Positions 24,491-33,303 of a stretch of 64,000 nucleotides of DNA are shown here, piece by piece. Where the stretch lies: assembly GCF_000384335.2 (NCBI RefSeq), contig NZ_KQ031382.1, positions 620,001 to 684,000 on the forward strand, in the 5' to 3' direction. This DNA is from Hyphomicrobium sp. 99 (lineage in GTDB: Bacteria > Pseudomonadota > Alphaproteobacteria > Rhizobiales > Hyphomicrobiaceae). The position numbers were made by a program, and so were the translations under genes. The stretch's first letter is position 1. Each line of letters begins with the position of its first letter. The notes under the pieces were generated by a model, which made no database searches, was not told the DNA's origin, and saw only the letters and a program-made list of their open reading frames with translations.

Positions 24491-24973
24491 GTATTCGCGC
24501 AATTGCTGGCTGAGAAAAGTGAGCGGGAGAAGGCGTCGAAAAACAGCCGTCCGCTGTAATGTCGGAAGATTTTTGTTTCCATCATTCTGACTTCTGAAAG
24601 ACAGAGCGGCGAAGGGAAGGAGCAGGATGCGGTGAAAGGCGGTTGCGGCTTATACGTCCTTTCGTTCCTTGCGTACAGGCCAGACTGTGCCGTCAGAGCA
24701 TCGGTGGGATGTTGTCGATCAATCTTCGGGTCGAAATGCGCATTTTTTTATATCGATAGGGAGAAAGATATCCAGCGACGGGAATTGATGGAATTGGGAC
24801 TAGCGGAAATTGGTGTCGCTGTGGCCGAGGAGAAGCTGGTTTCTCAGATGATCTTATTCAGCGAACCGCGTTCTTGAGAGTCATCCCGCATCGCAACGTT
24901 TACCTTTTGAGTTGGAACTATCTCTGTCCCAATGGTGTTCAACCACTGATTGCTTCGGTAGCGCAGGTGCTCA
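24491..24973. other. Intergenic space, no gene supported
   Basis: A short plus-strand frame (24632-24877) lacks a ribosome site and any recognisable motif. The segment contains an AT-rich run (about 24740-24790) that could hold a promoter for the downstream gene. Confidence 0.35.
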
Positions 24974-25282
24974 ATGGAACGCGCGCATCTCATTCAAATG
25001 GCCAATCAGATAACCGAGTACTTCGAGGTTTATCCCAAGCCCGAGGCCCTGGATGGCATCGCCAAGCACATCCACAATACCTGGGAGCGGCGGATGCGTG
25101 ACGCTATGAAGAACATTATTGATGCTGGAGGCGACGATCTAAAGCCGCTCTTTCTCGAAGCCATGGGCGATTATTTCAAAGGGCCAAAGTCCGAAGGAAG
25201 ACGCGCGACAGTCAATCCGCGCGAGCACGCGCCAGGCGGCGCCCAACCAAGCTTTGCCAACGGCGGGGGCGACGCGGGCTGA
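24974..25282 (+). CDS. Orphan formate dehydrogenase delta-subunit-like protein
   Basis: A 102-residue cytosolic protein. The pattern LIQMANQITEYFEVYPKPEALDGIAKHIHNTWERRMRDAM followed by LKPLFLEAM matches the FdsD family, small subunits needed for soluble NAD-dependent formate dehydrogenases. No fdsA/B/G/C genes are nearby, so it is solitary here. The C-terminal 30 residues are Gly/Pro-rich and not conserved. It may serve a formate dehydrogenase encoded elsewhere or have gained another role. Confidence 0.75.
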   Translation: MERAHLIQMANQITEYFEVYPKPEALDGIAKHIHNTWERRMRDAMKNIIDAGGDDLKPLFLEAMGDYFKGPKSEGRRATVNPREHAPGGAQPSFANGGGDAG

Positions 25283-25297
25283 TTTACGCCCCAACGC

Positions 25298-26731
25298 CTA
25301 TCCGAGTTGACGATCTGCCTCCGGTGCGGGCATTGGGCCGAGTCCATGACGGCGCTTGGCCTCAGCGCCAATGGCGAAAGCGGCGAGCAGCAACGAAGCC
25401 GCTATCGACGGCCAGACGAAGCGGTATTCCTGGGACTGGATGAGAAAAACCAAGCTCGCGCAGTTCCATCCGGCCGGCAACCAGGCCACCCACAATAACC
25501 TCTTGGCGACGATCGTCAGTCTTATGGTTGCGATCAAGCCAGTGAGCAGGTAGAGCGCCGGCCGGTTGAACGGGCCTTTGCCGTTGAAATAGCGGCCGTG
25601 AAACCAACGCAGCCAATCGGCGAGGCCTGGGATCTTCGATTGTGTGGTCAGCCCGAGTTCCGTCGCGAGAGGGTGGCGGGTGATCTCGAGCGGTGCGTCC
25701 GCAAGCCCGTCATGCTTGCGGGCCCAGGGGCGCCAAAACAGCTCCGTCATGCAAAGCTCTTGCCGCAGGGCGACGAAAGGATGGTTGGCCGCAAGCGAGG
25801 CGGCGGTCGTGAAGACCTTGCCCAGCTCAACGTCGGCATACGTAACGCGGGCGTCATTGAAGTAGAATGGAACGACGTTCCCACAAGGGACGGACTTCCA
25901 CGCCTCAATAGGCGCTATGGCGAGTATCGTCCTTTCTTGATCGGGTGACAGATGTACATCGGCGCGAACCATGGCCGCCAGAATGGGCAGCGCGACGATG
26001 GTCCGCAACTGACCGGATTGCGGCGATGCGGCAAGCGCCGAGAGAAGGAATGTCTTCGATATTACGAACGCGACGATCTGCGCGGTGGCGAGCAGGACGG
26101 CTGGAACGCGTGCAGGCCTCACGGCCCAGAGCATTAGGAAGGCTCCCACCGACAAGATAATGCCGTTGTGTCGGAGCAGCACAAGGGCGATCCCCGCAGC
26201 GCCCATGGCCGCCCATTCCCATGATGACAAGTCGAAGTCCAGCCGGGCGCTTCGAACGAGTAGGGCCGTCAAGACAATGAGCGACGTACCGAAGGGCACA
26301 TCCTTCCACAGTGTAGTGACCAGGAAAAAGTTCGGCGGAAACAGCGGGAAAAGCACTGCTGTCGCCGCTACGACCGGAAGCGCTACATTCCAACCGCGTA
26401 GCTCAGTCAGAAAGTAACCGGTCGCTAGTGCGAACATCGCGTAGTGCGCGAAGACAACGAAGGCCGGGCTTGGTACGAGCTGATAGAACATCCAGTTCAG
26501 CAAAGTACCGCTGACCGGGTGCGTGTCGTCGAAGCGCCAAGTCAGCAGCTGCTGCCACTGGTCTAAAGAGTCCGGCGACATCTGCGCTGGCCAAAACGCC
26601 AAATGGACAACGGAATAGATGACGATGCTGGGGATCGCGAATGCGATCGAGGAACCGACTGTCCGCAACATTGAGAGCCCTCGAATAACGAGGCTGTCCA
26701 ATGCAGCGCCCGTTTCGCGCAGCTTGGGCAA
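25298..26731 (-). CDS. Polytopic membrane protein, GT-C glycosyltransferase-like
   Basis: A 477-residue protein with about 11 hydrophobic helices. After the first helix comes AQMSPDSLDQWQQLLTWRFDDTHPVSGTLL, an acidic periplasmic loop with DxxxxHP as in GT-C-fold enzymes and the DUF6020-like group, and later LVTTLWKDVPFG. These enzymes move sugars from lipid carriers to envelope targets; no substrate can be assigned. The start is unclear: the frame opens with TTG and a Met at residue 21 is possible. It is convergent with the FdsD-like gene, which ends 15 bp away. Confidence 0.7.
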   Translation of the reverse strand: MPKLRETGAALDSLVIRGLSMLRTVGSSIAFAIPSIVIYSVVHLAFWPAQMSPDSLDQWQQLLTWRFDDTHPVSGTLLNWMFYQLVPSPAFVVFAHYAMFALATGYFLTELRGWNVALPVVAATAVLFPLFPPNFFLVTTLWKDVPFGTSLIVLTALLVRSARLDFDLSSWEWAAMGAAGIALVLLRHNGIILSVGAFLMLWAVRPARVPAVLLATAQIVAFVISKTFLLSALAASPQSGQLRTIVALPILAAMVRADVHLSPDQERTILAIAPIEAWKSVPCGNVVPFYFNDARVTYADVELGKVFTTAASLAANHPFVALRQELCMTELFWRPWARKHDGLADAPLEITRHPLATELGLTTQSKIPGLADWLRWFHGRYFNGKGPFNRPALYLLTGLIATIRLTIVAKRLLWVAWLPAGWNCASLVFLIQSQEYRFVWPSIAASLLLAAFAIGAEAKRRHGLGPMPAPEADRQLG

Positions 26732-27205
26732 TCCATGGTGCTGAACTTATCGGCACTCGAACTCTCGTGCGAGAAGAACGCTCACGTTTTACGACGAAAT
26801 CTGTGCGATGTCCGCACTGTGGCTTTCAATCACATTGAGGCTTCCCTAGAGCTTTCTTGAATCGCGCGCCTGGGAAACCAGCGCAAAAAAGCAGCGGCCT
26901 TGCGGATGCTGATGTGGAGCGAAAGCTTGCTCCAATCTCAAATGAACTGAGCAAAAGAAATCCGAGACCAGAACTGCAACCGGCGTTTGAGCCGACCGCG
27001 GACCAGCATGCTGCGCGCCTTCCGCGTTCTCGGCCATCGCGGCCAATCGCTGAGTAAGTCACGCTATGCGAACTCTCGTGCCAATCGCAATATTTGGGAT
27101 CAAGACTTCTAGGTGGGCGTGAACCACATTATGGGGTGCCGCCGCACACACCTGCGACGAAACAAGTAGTCACCTAACGAGCATCACAACGAATGTGGCT
27201 AGAAA
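26732..27205. other. Intergenic space, no gene supported
   Basis: Short frames on both strands show no motif, and codon pattern does not favour any. No terminator was recognised. Confidence 0.35.
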
Positions 27206-27421
27206 TTAGCGCTTCGAACCGTGCTCTATGAGGTGAGCCTTTGCCGCCTCTTCGTGGTGTTGCCGCGCGTGGATGTGATGCGCCTCTGCCAAATGGGCGT
27301 GGTGAGCAGCCTTTTCGTGCTGACCCGCTTGATAGTGCTTGGCAGCTTCCTTGTGGTGCTCCGCGGCATGCTGGTGATGCTCGGCGGCTTTCTGATGATG
27401 TTCGTGAGCTTTCTGAGCCAT
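27206..27421 (-). CDS. Histidine-rich helical small protein
   Basis: A 71-residue soluble protein made of Ala/His/Glu repeats (HHxxAAEHHxxAAxHHKEAAKHY, then HHAHLAEAHHIHARQHHEEAAKAH) with 19 or more histidines. Similar small proteins are common in alphaproteobacteria with no known function; metal binding or stress roles have been supposed. The ATG at 27421 follows an AGAAGGA ribosome site with nine bases spacing, better than the upstream TTG. It probably forms a single long helix or helical hairpin. Confidence 0.75.
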   Translation of the reverse strand: MAQKAHEHHQKAAEHHQHAAEHHKEAAKHYQAGQHEKAAHHAHLAEAHHIHARQHHEEAAKAHLIEHGSKR

Positions 27422-27645
27422 TTTGGGCAATCCTTCTTTTGAAGATGGATCTCCTTAAGCGGCAAACTATAAGCGCGCCTTATAATGGTCTGTCGATTTT
27501 GATCATGTGCATTCGGCCTATGCCTTTCGGCGGGTATTTGCGCGTCGTTCCGCACGATGGACGGCAACTGCCGATGTCGAACGTGAGCTAGAAAGCTAAA
27601 ATAAGAGAAATTGTTTTTGCAGAGTCCGCTGTAATTAAATCCGCC

Positions 27646-28173
27646 TCACCATTCCCACCATGAGCACCGATGCAATGGGCTGCCGTCCGGAGGCATTCTG
27701 TTTGGAGGAGTTCCGCTCGGGAGTCGCATGCGGTCCCAAAATTCCGACGGCCGAACCACCCAAACGCGCGTTTCCAAACGAAGCCGTTGGATAAACTGGC
27801 CGTCGCAGGTCAACAATGCCGAGATGCGGGCGAGCTCGCACTCTGCGATGATTTTCCGATCGCTCGCATCCGCACGGTGGGGGATCAGTTCTTCAGCGCG
27901 CTTTGCGACGAGAGATTCTTCAGGCGAAGGCCGCACCTCTGAAACACGGCTCAACGCCCAGCCGATGTGGTCCTCGCGTTTTTCGCGATCCGGGATCGCC
28001 TCGTATTCCAATTTGACAGTTGGCACCAATTTGAAACTGGCCTCAGGCGGCATCCAAAAAAATATTCTGACAAGGGCAAGTTTTTCTTCGGCCAAAGCCC
28101 CCGAGGGGCGATCAGGAGCCGCATTCATCGCCTCGATCCAATAGGTGAGTGCATTGGCGTCGAGTGCGAGCAT
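27646..28173 (-). CDS. PIN-domain protein
   Basis: A protein of about 175 residues beginning MLALDANALTYWIEAMN, where the first Asp of a PIN nuclease lies, with an acidic residue in EYEAIPDREK and the closing SDRKIIAECELARISALLTCDGQFI block that carries the last acidic residues. PIN domains are Mg-dependent RNases, often toxins, but no antitoxin gene is adjacent. The C-terminal 35 residues after the domain are Pro/Arg-rich. A GTG six codons upstream is an alternative start; the remaining upstream frame is not conserved. Confidence 0.6.
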   Translation of the reverse strand: MLALDANALTYWIEAMNAAPDRPSGALAEEKLALVRIFFWMPPEASFKLVPTVKLEYEAIPDREKREDHIGWALSRVSEVRPSPEESLVAKRAEELIPHRADASDRKIIAECELARISALLTCDGQFIQRLRLETRVWVVRPSEFWDRMRLPSGTPPNRMPPDGSPLHRCSWWEW

Positions 28174-28387
28174 CCATCGATTTGATCTCACTATCGACTG
28201 TCCTTCGCCTATCGCTGTAGCACCGTGCCCGAACTTGCCTATTCGGCATCCGGTTGGTCGCGCTGTCAACTTGGCAGACGGCGGTGCCGCGCTCGATTGC
28301 GGCCTCTCTCTGCCGATTTGAACGAACAGTCCTCGACTTCAATGATCACCCTGTGGCAGAGACAGGTTTTGGGTGATCGGAGGTCCT

Positions 28388-28504
28388 ATGCATCGCCACG
28401 TCAAACTCTTTGCCATCGCTTGCATCCTTATTGCGATTGGGTTCGTGGCTGGCCGGTACGTCATGTATGAGCAGGCCGCGCACTACGACGCCACGCATCC
28501 GTGA
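28388..28504 (+). CDS. 38-residue single-pass membrane protein
   Basis: A very short gene with a GGAGG ribosome site (28378-28383) five bases before ATG. The product begins MHRHVKLFAIAC and has one membrane helix (about 6-24, ILIAIGFVAG), then a polar tail (RYVMYEQAAHYDATHP). Tiny membrane proteins like this are easily missed. No homologue is recalled. The following 250 bp up to the next gene hold nothing recognisable. Confidence 0.45.
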   Translation: MHRHVKLFAIACILIAIGFVAGRYVMYEQAAHYDATHP

Positions 28505-28757
28505 TACGCTCCGACGCCGGGCGCGCCACATCGGGGCGGCGGGTTGGAGGCTGCATTTTGTTGTTCGGTCCGCGGGTTCGGCCGCCGCGATCAAATCCGT
28601 TCGCAGCCACGCCACCGCGGCGCCCTCCGCCGAACTCACAGATATTTTTTGCGGCTCTGCCTTTTATCGATTGTCACCTTTCGAGCCGCCGATAGATTGA
28701 CCTCAAGGGACTGCGGAAACTCCGCTCCTGAAGCCGGGAGGCTTAGAGGTACCCGAC

Positions 28758-29090
28758 ATGGAAAACTACAGAGCAATCGTCATCGTCGAGCGCTCAATCA
28801 ATCAACCAATGCGGTTCTGCGACACGCGCCATAAGCGAAGCGGCAGCGCCTACGTCTTCGGTTCATACGGGGAGGCACTCGCGTTCGTGCAGGGGACGAA
28901 AGTCAATTCAGTTGTCATTGAGTTTGACGTTGAAGCCGACACTTTGGACTTCTGCGACGCAGTCAAAGCCCTGAAGGTGCCGATCGTTGTTTCTGCGAAC
29001 AGTCTGGAACCGCAGAACCTCACGCAATTTGGAATAAGCGGGTCGAGCGTATTCTATCCCGCCGGCGCCACCCAAAGAAAAGCATCCTGA
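28758..29090 (+). CDS. Receiver-like small protein of unknown role
   Basis: A 110-residue soluble protein with alternating strands and helices (YRAIVIVERS, SVVIEFDVEADTLDFCDAV, VPIVVSAN, SSVFYPAG) similar to a response-regulator receiver fold. The acidic pocket and phosphorylatable Asp context are not convincing, so it would be a pseudo-receiver. An AGAGG sequence precedes the ATG. No neighbouring kinase. Confidence 0.5.
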   Translation: MENYRAIVIVERSINQPMRFCDTRHKRSGSAYVFGSYGEALAFVQGTKVNSVVIEFDVEADTLDFCDAVKALKVPIVVSANSLEPQNLTQFGISGSSVFYPAGATQRKAS

Positions 29091-29110
29091 AGCCTGACCA
29101 GTATCGTCGG

Positions 29111-29314
29111 CTATGACTTGTCGGTCTGTTTGGAGATGCTCTGTGGCCCCCCAAGCATGCGCTTGACCGCGTCAATCGCAGCTTTTGTCGCCTCGAGATG
29201 ATGGTGCGTCCGCGCCGAGCTAGCCTTCATGCGCTCGGCGAACGATAAAACCTGTTTGTCTCTGATGTCCTTGGAGACCCGGAAATCGACCCAGATAATA
29301 TTGTCCCTAAACAT
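29111..29314 (-). CDS. Hypothetical 67-residue protein
   Basis: A short frame with ATG start and mixed charged helices (SFAERMKASSARTHHHLEATKAAIDAVKRML). No family is recognised and no strong ribosome site is seen, although a palindrome AAGGGCGCCCTT lies just upstream of the start. It may be a real small gene or chance. Confidence 0.3.
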   Translation of the reverse strand: MFRDNIIWVDFRVSKDIRDKQVLSFAERMKASSARTHHHLEATKAAIDAVKRMLGGPQSISKQTDKS

Positions 29315-29601
29315 GCCAAGGGCGCCCTTTAACGCTGTGCTTTAGACCCAACGTGCAATCAGCGTGCCTCTTCTTTGATATATACGCTTTTGCCCTGTTC
29401 CCGGATCGGTTCGCTACTGTCGAATCCTCCAAGGCATGAGCGCGGAGTTAGAGCGATGGGTGTCACGAGCGCGACCGTCAGATCGGAGTGCTCACGCCGA
29501 TTATTAACCTCTTCGATCTATGGGTCCGCTGGCTGGGGATTATCCCGCGTCCCCGACCCGCAGGCACTGCGCAGGTCGGTGGTTTAATCAGGGACCGTTC
29601 G

Positions 29602-30183
29602 ATGAAGAGTGTCTTCCTTTCCGTTTTATCGTCGCTGTTGTTATGGGCAGTCTTCCCGCTCGCAGCGGTAGCCGAGCAGATCGACGTATCGACAATCAGT
29701 TGCGAGAAGCTGGCATCTGCCTATGAAGCGAAGACCCCGAGCGACCTGTCATTCGTCAACGGCATTCTGAATTGGATGGGCGGCTACCACGCCACGGTAG
29801 ATCAAGGTACCGTCGTCGATTGGGACAAGCTGTCGGACGCTTTCGACAAAACAGTCGTATTTTGCTCCGAACATCCCGGAGTTGGCGTGCTGTCGGCGAG
29901 CGAAAAGTTCATGGGCGAAAATATCGAAGACGCGAGCCCCAAGAGCTACGACCTGGCAATCGTCACCTGCGAGTCAGCTCTGACGAACAAAGACGTCCTG
30001 AAAAACATCGGCGATACGTTCATGTGGCTGGCCGGCTATCACGCTAGCTACAACAATGGCTCGACGATGCTGGATGTTGAGAAATTCATCAAGCAGACGA
30101 GTGACATCGCCGACTATTGCGAGGCCAATCCCAAGGCGAGCTTGGTAACGGCCGCCGAGAAATTCATGAGCGAAAGCGAGTAG
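29602..30183 (+). CDS. Exported protein with two HdeA-like domains
   Basis: A 193-residue periplasmic protein. After a signal peptide (about 1-25) come two copies of an HdeA-like unit. The first is VSTISCEKLASAYEAK...GGYHATVDQGTVVDWDKL...VVFCSEHPGVGVLSASEKFM; the second is LAIVTCESAL...AGYHASYNNGSTMLDVEKFI...ADYCEANPKASLVTAAEKFM. Each has the two cysteines of the HdeA disulfide. HdeA is an acid-activated periplasmic chaperone; two domains in one chain would make a built-in dimer. The ATG at 29602 is chosen because it opens the signal peptide. A strong terminator follows immediately. Confidence 0.8.
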   Translation: MKSVFLSVLSSLLLWAVFPLAAVAEQIDVSTISCEKLASAYEAKTPSDLSFVNGILNWMGGYHATVDQGTVVDWDKLSDAFDKTVVFCSEHPGVGVLSASEKFMGENIEDASPKSYDLAIVTCESALTNKDVLKNIGDTFMWLAGYHASYNNGSTMLDVEKFIKQTSDIADYCEANPKASLVTAAEKFMSESE

Positions 30184-30205
30184 ATCGCTTCTCTGAGACC
30201 GCAAG

Positions 30206-30243
30206 GCATAGGAGCGGGCACCTCGCTCCTATGCTTTTTTTTT
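30206..30243 (+). terminator. Intrinsic terminator after the HdeA-like gene
   Basis: An 11-bp perfect stem GCATAGGAGCG/CGCTCCTATGC with loop GGCACCT, followed directly by nine T residues, 22 bp after the stop codon. Confidence 0.92.
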
Positions 30244-30408
30244 GTCCACGCGACATCTGCAGTACCGAAATGCGTTCTGCAAGCGCGCCATCGGATCGAC
30301 CATGGTCTGGTCGCCATCGGTCCCGAGTTAAGACCAACGTCTGAAGCGCGTCACACCCTCTAGACCCAATCCCTTCCGATCTACTCCGAGAATTCGAAAC
30401 AATTATCG

Positions 30409-30420
30409 TCAGCATGCTGA
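30409..30420. promoter_or_regulatory. 12-bp palindrome upstream of the diheme peroxidase
   Basis: TCAGCATGCTGA is a perfect palindrome about 62 bp upstream of the ATG. It could be an operator, but no regulator can be matched to it. Confidence 0.25.
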
Positions 30421-30482
30421 TGGCGGCGCGATTTTTGCTGAACCCGTGTCCCTGCCTGGTGTTCGCGTTCGAGGATGGAGAT

Positions 30483-32822
30483 ATGGATTCCCGAGTTCAT
30501 TGGACAAGCGTGTCTTTCGGCATGAGAGAGCGCGAAAACCGAAAGAGGCGATCCGCCGTCTCGTTAGGATCCAAGCTCATCGCGTGGGTGGTCACCGTCT
30601 CGGTTGCATCCGCGGGCTTACCGGCTTACCAGCTATCGGCGCAGGTCATAGATCCGGTCGCAGATATACCGTCTCTCGCCGGCGTTAAGCCGATTTTGCC
30701 AAACGTGAGCGCGTACATCAAAGACCCGATTGCAGCCCAGCAGCTTGGCAAGGCATTGTTTTGGGACACCCAGGTCGGAAGCGACGGACAAGCTTGTGCA
30801 ACCTGCCATTTCCACGCTGGTGCCGACATCCGCATCAAGAACCAAGTTGACCCGAGCGTACGAAACACCGTGGTCGCTTTGCAGGCGATCTTTGATGCCC
30901 GCGATAACAACGCTGGGATCTCCGGTCCCAATAAGCAGTACAACGCTCCCGATTTTCCGTTCCACAAACTTGCGAACGTCAACGATCGGGAATCGCCGGT
31001 CACGTTCGACACGAACGATGTCTTTTCCTCGCAGGGCACTTACGCAGGTGATTTCATTTCGGGTGAAAGAACCGCGCGGCAAGACTTGCTCACCGCTTTC
31101 CTTGTGAAACGCAGCCTCCCGAGGGGCCGAATTCGCACGACCGAGAAGTGCAATCTGACCTACAGCCCGTTCAATCCCACGACCAATCCAACGGGAAACC
31201 CCTTTCACGCGAACGGTCTCATTTATCGCAAGGTCGAGCCACGTCAGACTCCAACAACCGTAAACGCCGTCTACAATTTCAGGCAGTTCTGGGATGGCCG
31301 CGCGAACAGTCAGTTCAACGGTGTTGATCCTTTCGGGCCGAGAACGTTCGCACCGTTGGATCCGGTCACCTTAGTCGGTAATCCCAATGCAGCCGGCGCG
31401 GGCATACTTGTTCAATCCGGTAAAACTCTGGCGCTGACAAAGCCTCTCATCGACAACGCGAGCCTCGCGTCTCAGGCGGTCGGGCCGCCGCTGAGCGACT
31501 TCGAAATGTCCTGCGCCGGAAAGACGTTTGCCGATCTTGGGGCAAAGCTCTTGCCGATTCGGCCCCTGTCGACGCAGGTCGTCCATCCTCAGGATAGTCT
31601 CTTTAGTAAAACCCCCTCTCTCATTCCGTCCTCGTCGCAAACCGGATTGAAAACGACATACAAAGCCCTCGTCGAAAAGGCCTTCTACCCGCAGTACTGG
31701 ACAGTATCTGGAAAGTTCACCGTCGATTCCGCGACGGGCAGCATCAAGGTCGATTTCGTCAAAGGTCATACGCAGGAAGAACTGAACTTCTCGCTCTTTT
31801 GGGGGCTTGCAATCCAGGCCTACGAGCAGCTGCTTATCTCGGATGACGCGCCATTCGATCACGGCCCGGCGGCAATGAGTCAGCAAGCGGTCGCCGGCAT
31901 GGCGATTTTCGAAGGCAAAGGAAAGTGCGTCGCCTGTCACAATGGTCCGCTTCTCTCTGGAGCAACAGTGACCAGCCTTTCAACCGAGTCCCCTAAATCG
32001 ATTGAAGGCATGCTGATGGGCGACGGACGTCCGGGTATCTACGACTCGGGTTTTTATAATATCGGTGCGCGACCGACCTCCGAAGACCTAGGTGTCGGTG
32101 CCACAGATCCATACGGCTTCGACCTGTCATTCACTCGCCAATTCAAGTGGCGTCTGCTGAATCAAAAGAACAAATCCTTAGACCGCTTTGAGGTAAGGCC
32201 TTGCGAATTCGAAACACCAATCTTCACGCCTTGCGACAATCTCCCGTCGCTGACAGATCCCACAACCGCTCCGCGCGACGCTGTCGATGGATCATTCAAG
32301 GTTCCGATTCTGCGCAACGTTGGTCTCAACCCGCCATATTTTCACAACGGGGGCCAAGCGACGCTGAAGGATGTTGTTCGCTTCTATAATCGTGGTGGCG
32401 ATCGTCGCGGCCCGCTCGATGCCGACACGACTGGGCTGGCAACGCCCACGCCATTCGGCGTAATCAACAATACCAATCTGGACCCGGATATCGGCGATGC
32501 GAGCGCGACATCGACGAATAATTCGCTCGGTTTAACCGATGAGGAGGAAGAAGACCTCGTTCAATTCTTGCTTTCGCTGACTGATAATCGCGTGGCATGC
32601 CATTCCGGAGTCTTTGATCATCCCTCCCTGCCGATTGCGAGCGGCCAAATGGATGCGGCCAAAGCTAAAACTCAACAGGCCAAGGATGTCGTCGTCACCT
32701 TGCCGGCGGTTGGGCAACAAGGTTTGAAAGTTTGTTTCCCGAACTCCGGGGATCTCTTTGGAACGCTGAATGCTTCAGATCCCCGCCGCCTTCAGGACGT
32801 ATTTACTCAGGTTGTAAAATGA
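30483..32822 (+). CDS. Large diheme cytochrome c peroxidase-family protein
   Basis: A 779-residue exported protein. After a leader with an Arg-rich start and hydrophobic segment (about 30-55) come the two c-type heme sites, CATCH (105-109) and CVACH (482-486), and the family blocks PTTVNAVYNFRQFWDGRA, VPILRNVGLNPPYFHNGGQATLKDVVRFYNRGG and LTDEEEEDLVQFLLSL. These match the CcpA/MauG superfamily, in which one heme passes electrons and the other reacts with peroxide or a protein substrate. Normal members have 320-400 residues; here extra insertions double the size. A GGATGGAGAT stretch precedes the ATG. It may be secreted by the nearby T2SS; that is inference. Confidence 0.85.
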   Translation: MDSRVHWTSVSFGMRERENRKRRSAVSLGSKLIAWVVTVSVASAGLPAYQLSAQVIDPVADIPSLAGVKPILPNVSAYIKDPIAAQQLGKALFWDTQVGSDGQACATCHFHAGADIRIKNQVDPSVRNTVVALQAIFDARDNNAGISGPNKQYNAPDFPFHKLANVNDRESPVTFDTNDVFSSQGTYAGDFISGERTARQDLLTAFLVKRSLPRGRIRTTEKCNLTYSPFNPTTNPTGNPFHANGLIYRKVEPRQTPTTVNAVYNFRQFWDGRANSQFNGVDPFGPRTFAPLDPVTLVGNPNAAGAGILVQSGKTLALTKPLIDNASLASQAVGPPLSDFEMSCAGKTFADLGAKLLPIRPLSTQVVHPQDSLFSKTPSLIPSSSQTGLKTTYKALVEKAFYPQYWTVSGKFTVDSATGSIKVDFVKGHTQEELNFSLFWGLAIQAYEQLLISDDAPFDHGPAAMSQQAVAGMAIFEGKGKCVACHNGPLLSGATVTSLSTESPKSIEGMLMGDGRPGIYDSGFYNIGARPTSEDLGVGATDPYGFDLSFTRQFKWRLLNQKNKSLDRFEVRPCEFETPIFTPCDNLPSLTDPTTAPRDAVDGSFKVPILRNVGLNPPYFHNGGQATLKDVVRFYNRGGDRRGPLDADTTGLATPTPFGVINNTNLDPDIGDASATSTNNSLGLTDEEEEDLVQFLLSLTDNRVACHSGVFDHPSLPIASGQMDAAKAKTQQAKDVVVTLPAVGQQGLKVCFPNSGDLFGTLNASDPRRLQDVFTQVVK

Positions 32823-32920
32823 GTGCAGCACGCGTCCCTGCGGCCTCCCGGGATGATTCAAGAGAGCGCCGAAAATTATTCGCGCTCATCGAGAACAGAG
32901 ACTGACGATAGGAACCGTGT

Positions 32921-33187
32921 GTGGACCACGCTATTGCCATATCGCGCGCTACGTACATCGGTGCGAACATCCTCACGGTTGCGATAGTATTGCTGGCATT
33001 CTTCCTATTGCCGGATGGCGCAGCGCCACCGCAGGATAATTTCTTTCCAGAAAAAATGCGCCGGCCGTGCGGCCTTCTGACGTCGATAGTCCAGTTCAAC
33101 GTGGTGCTGACTGTCGTCGCCGGGGCGCTGTGGCTTTTACTCGTTCTCGCCGAAGAGATTCACCGCTCGTTGCAGAATGTTGGATAA
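32921..33187 (+). CDS. Small two-helix membrane protein
   Basis: An 88-residue protein starting with GTG after an AGGAA ribosome site. Two hydrophobic helices, ANILTVAIVLLAFFLLP and NVVLTVVAGALWLLLVLA, flank a short loop. It lies about 100 bp after the diheme protein gene and may be in the same transcript. No family is recognised. Confidence 0.5.
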   Translation: MDHAIAISRATYIGANILTVAIVLLAFFLLPDGAAPPQDNFFPEKMRRPCGLLTSIVQFNVVLTVVAGALWLLLVLAEEIHRSLQNVG

Positions 33188-33303
33188 GGTTTGGGAACGA
33201 GGGTTGACCAGACCATCCAACTTGCCTTTGCGGCGTCCGATTACTTGGTGCTCTGAAGCCTATTCTCGATTGAGGCGTAGGCGCATGACCTGCAAACGGC
33301 CCC

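Noticed and set aside
24632..24877. Short plus-strand frame of 81 codons
   Set aside because: No ribosome site, no domain, unusual composition; left as intergenic.
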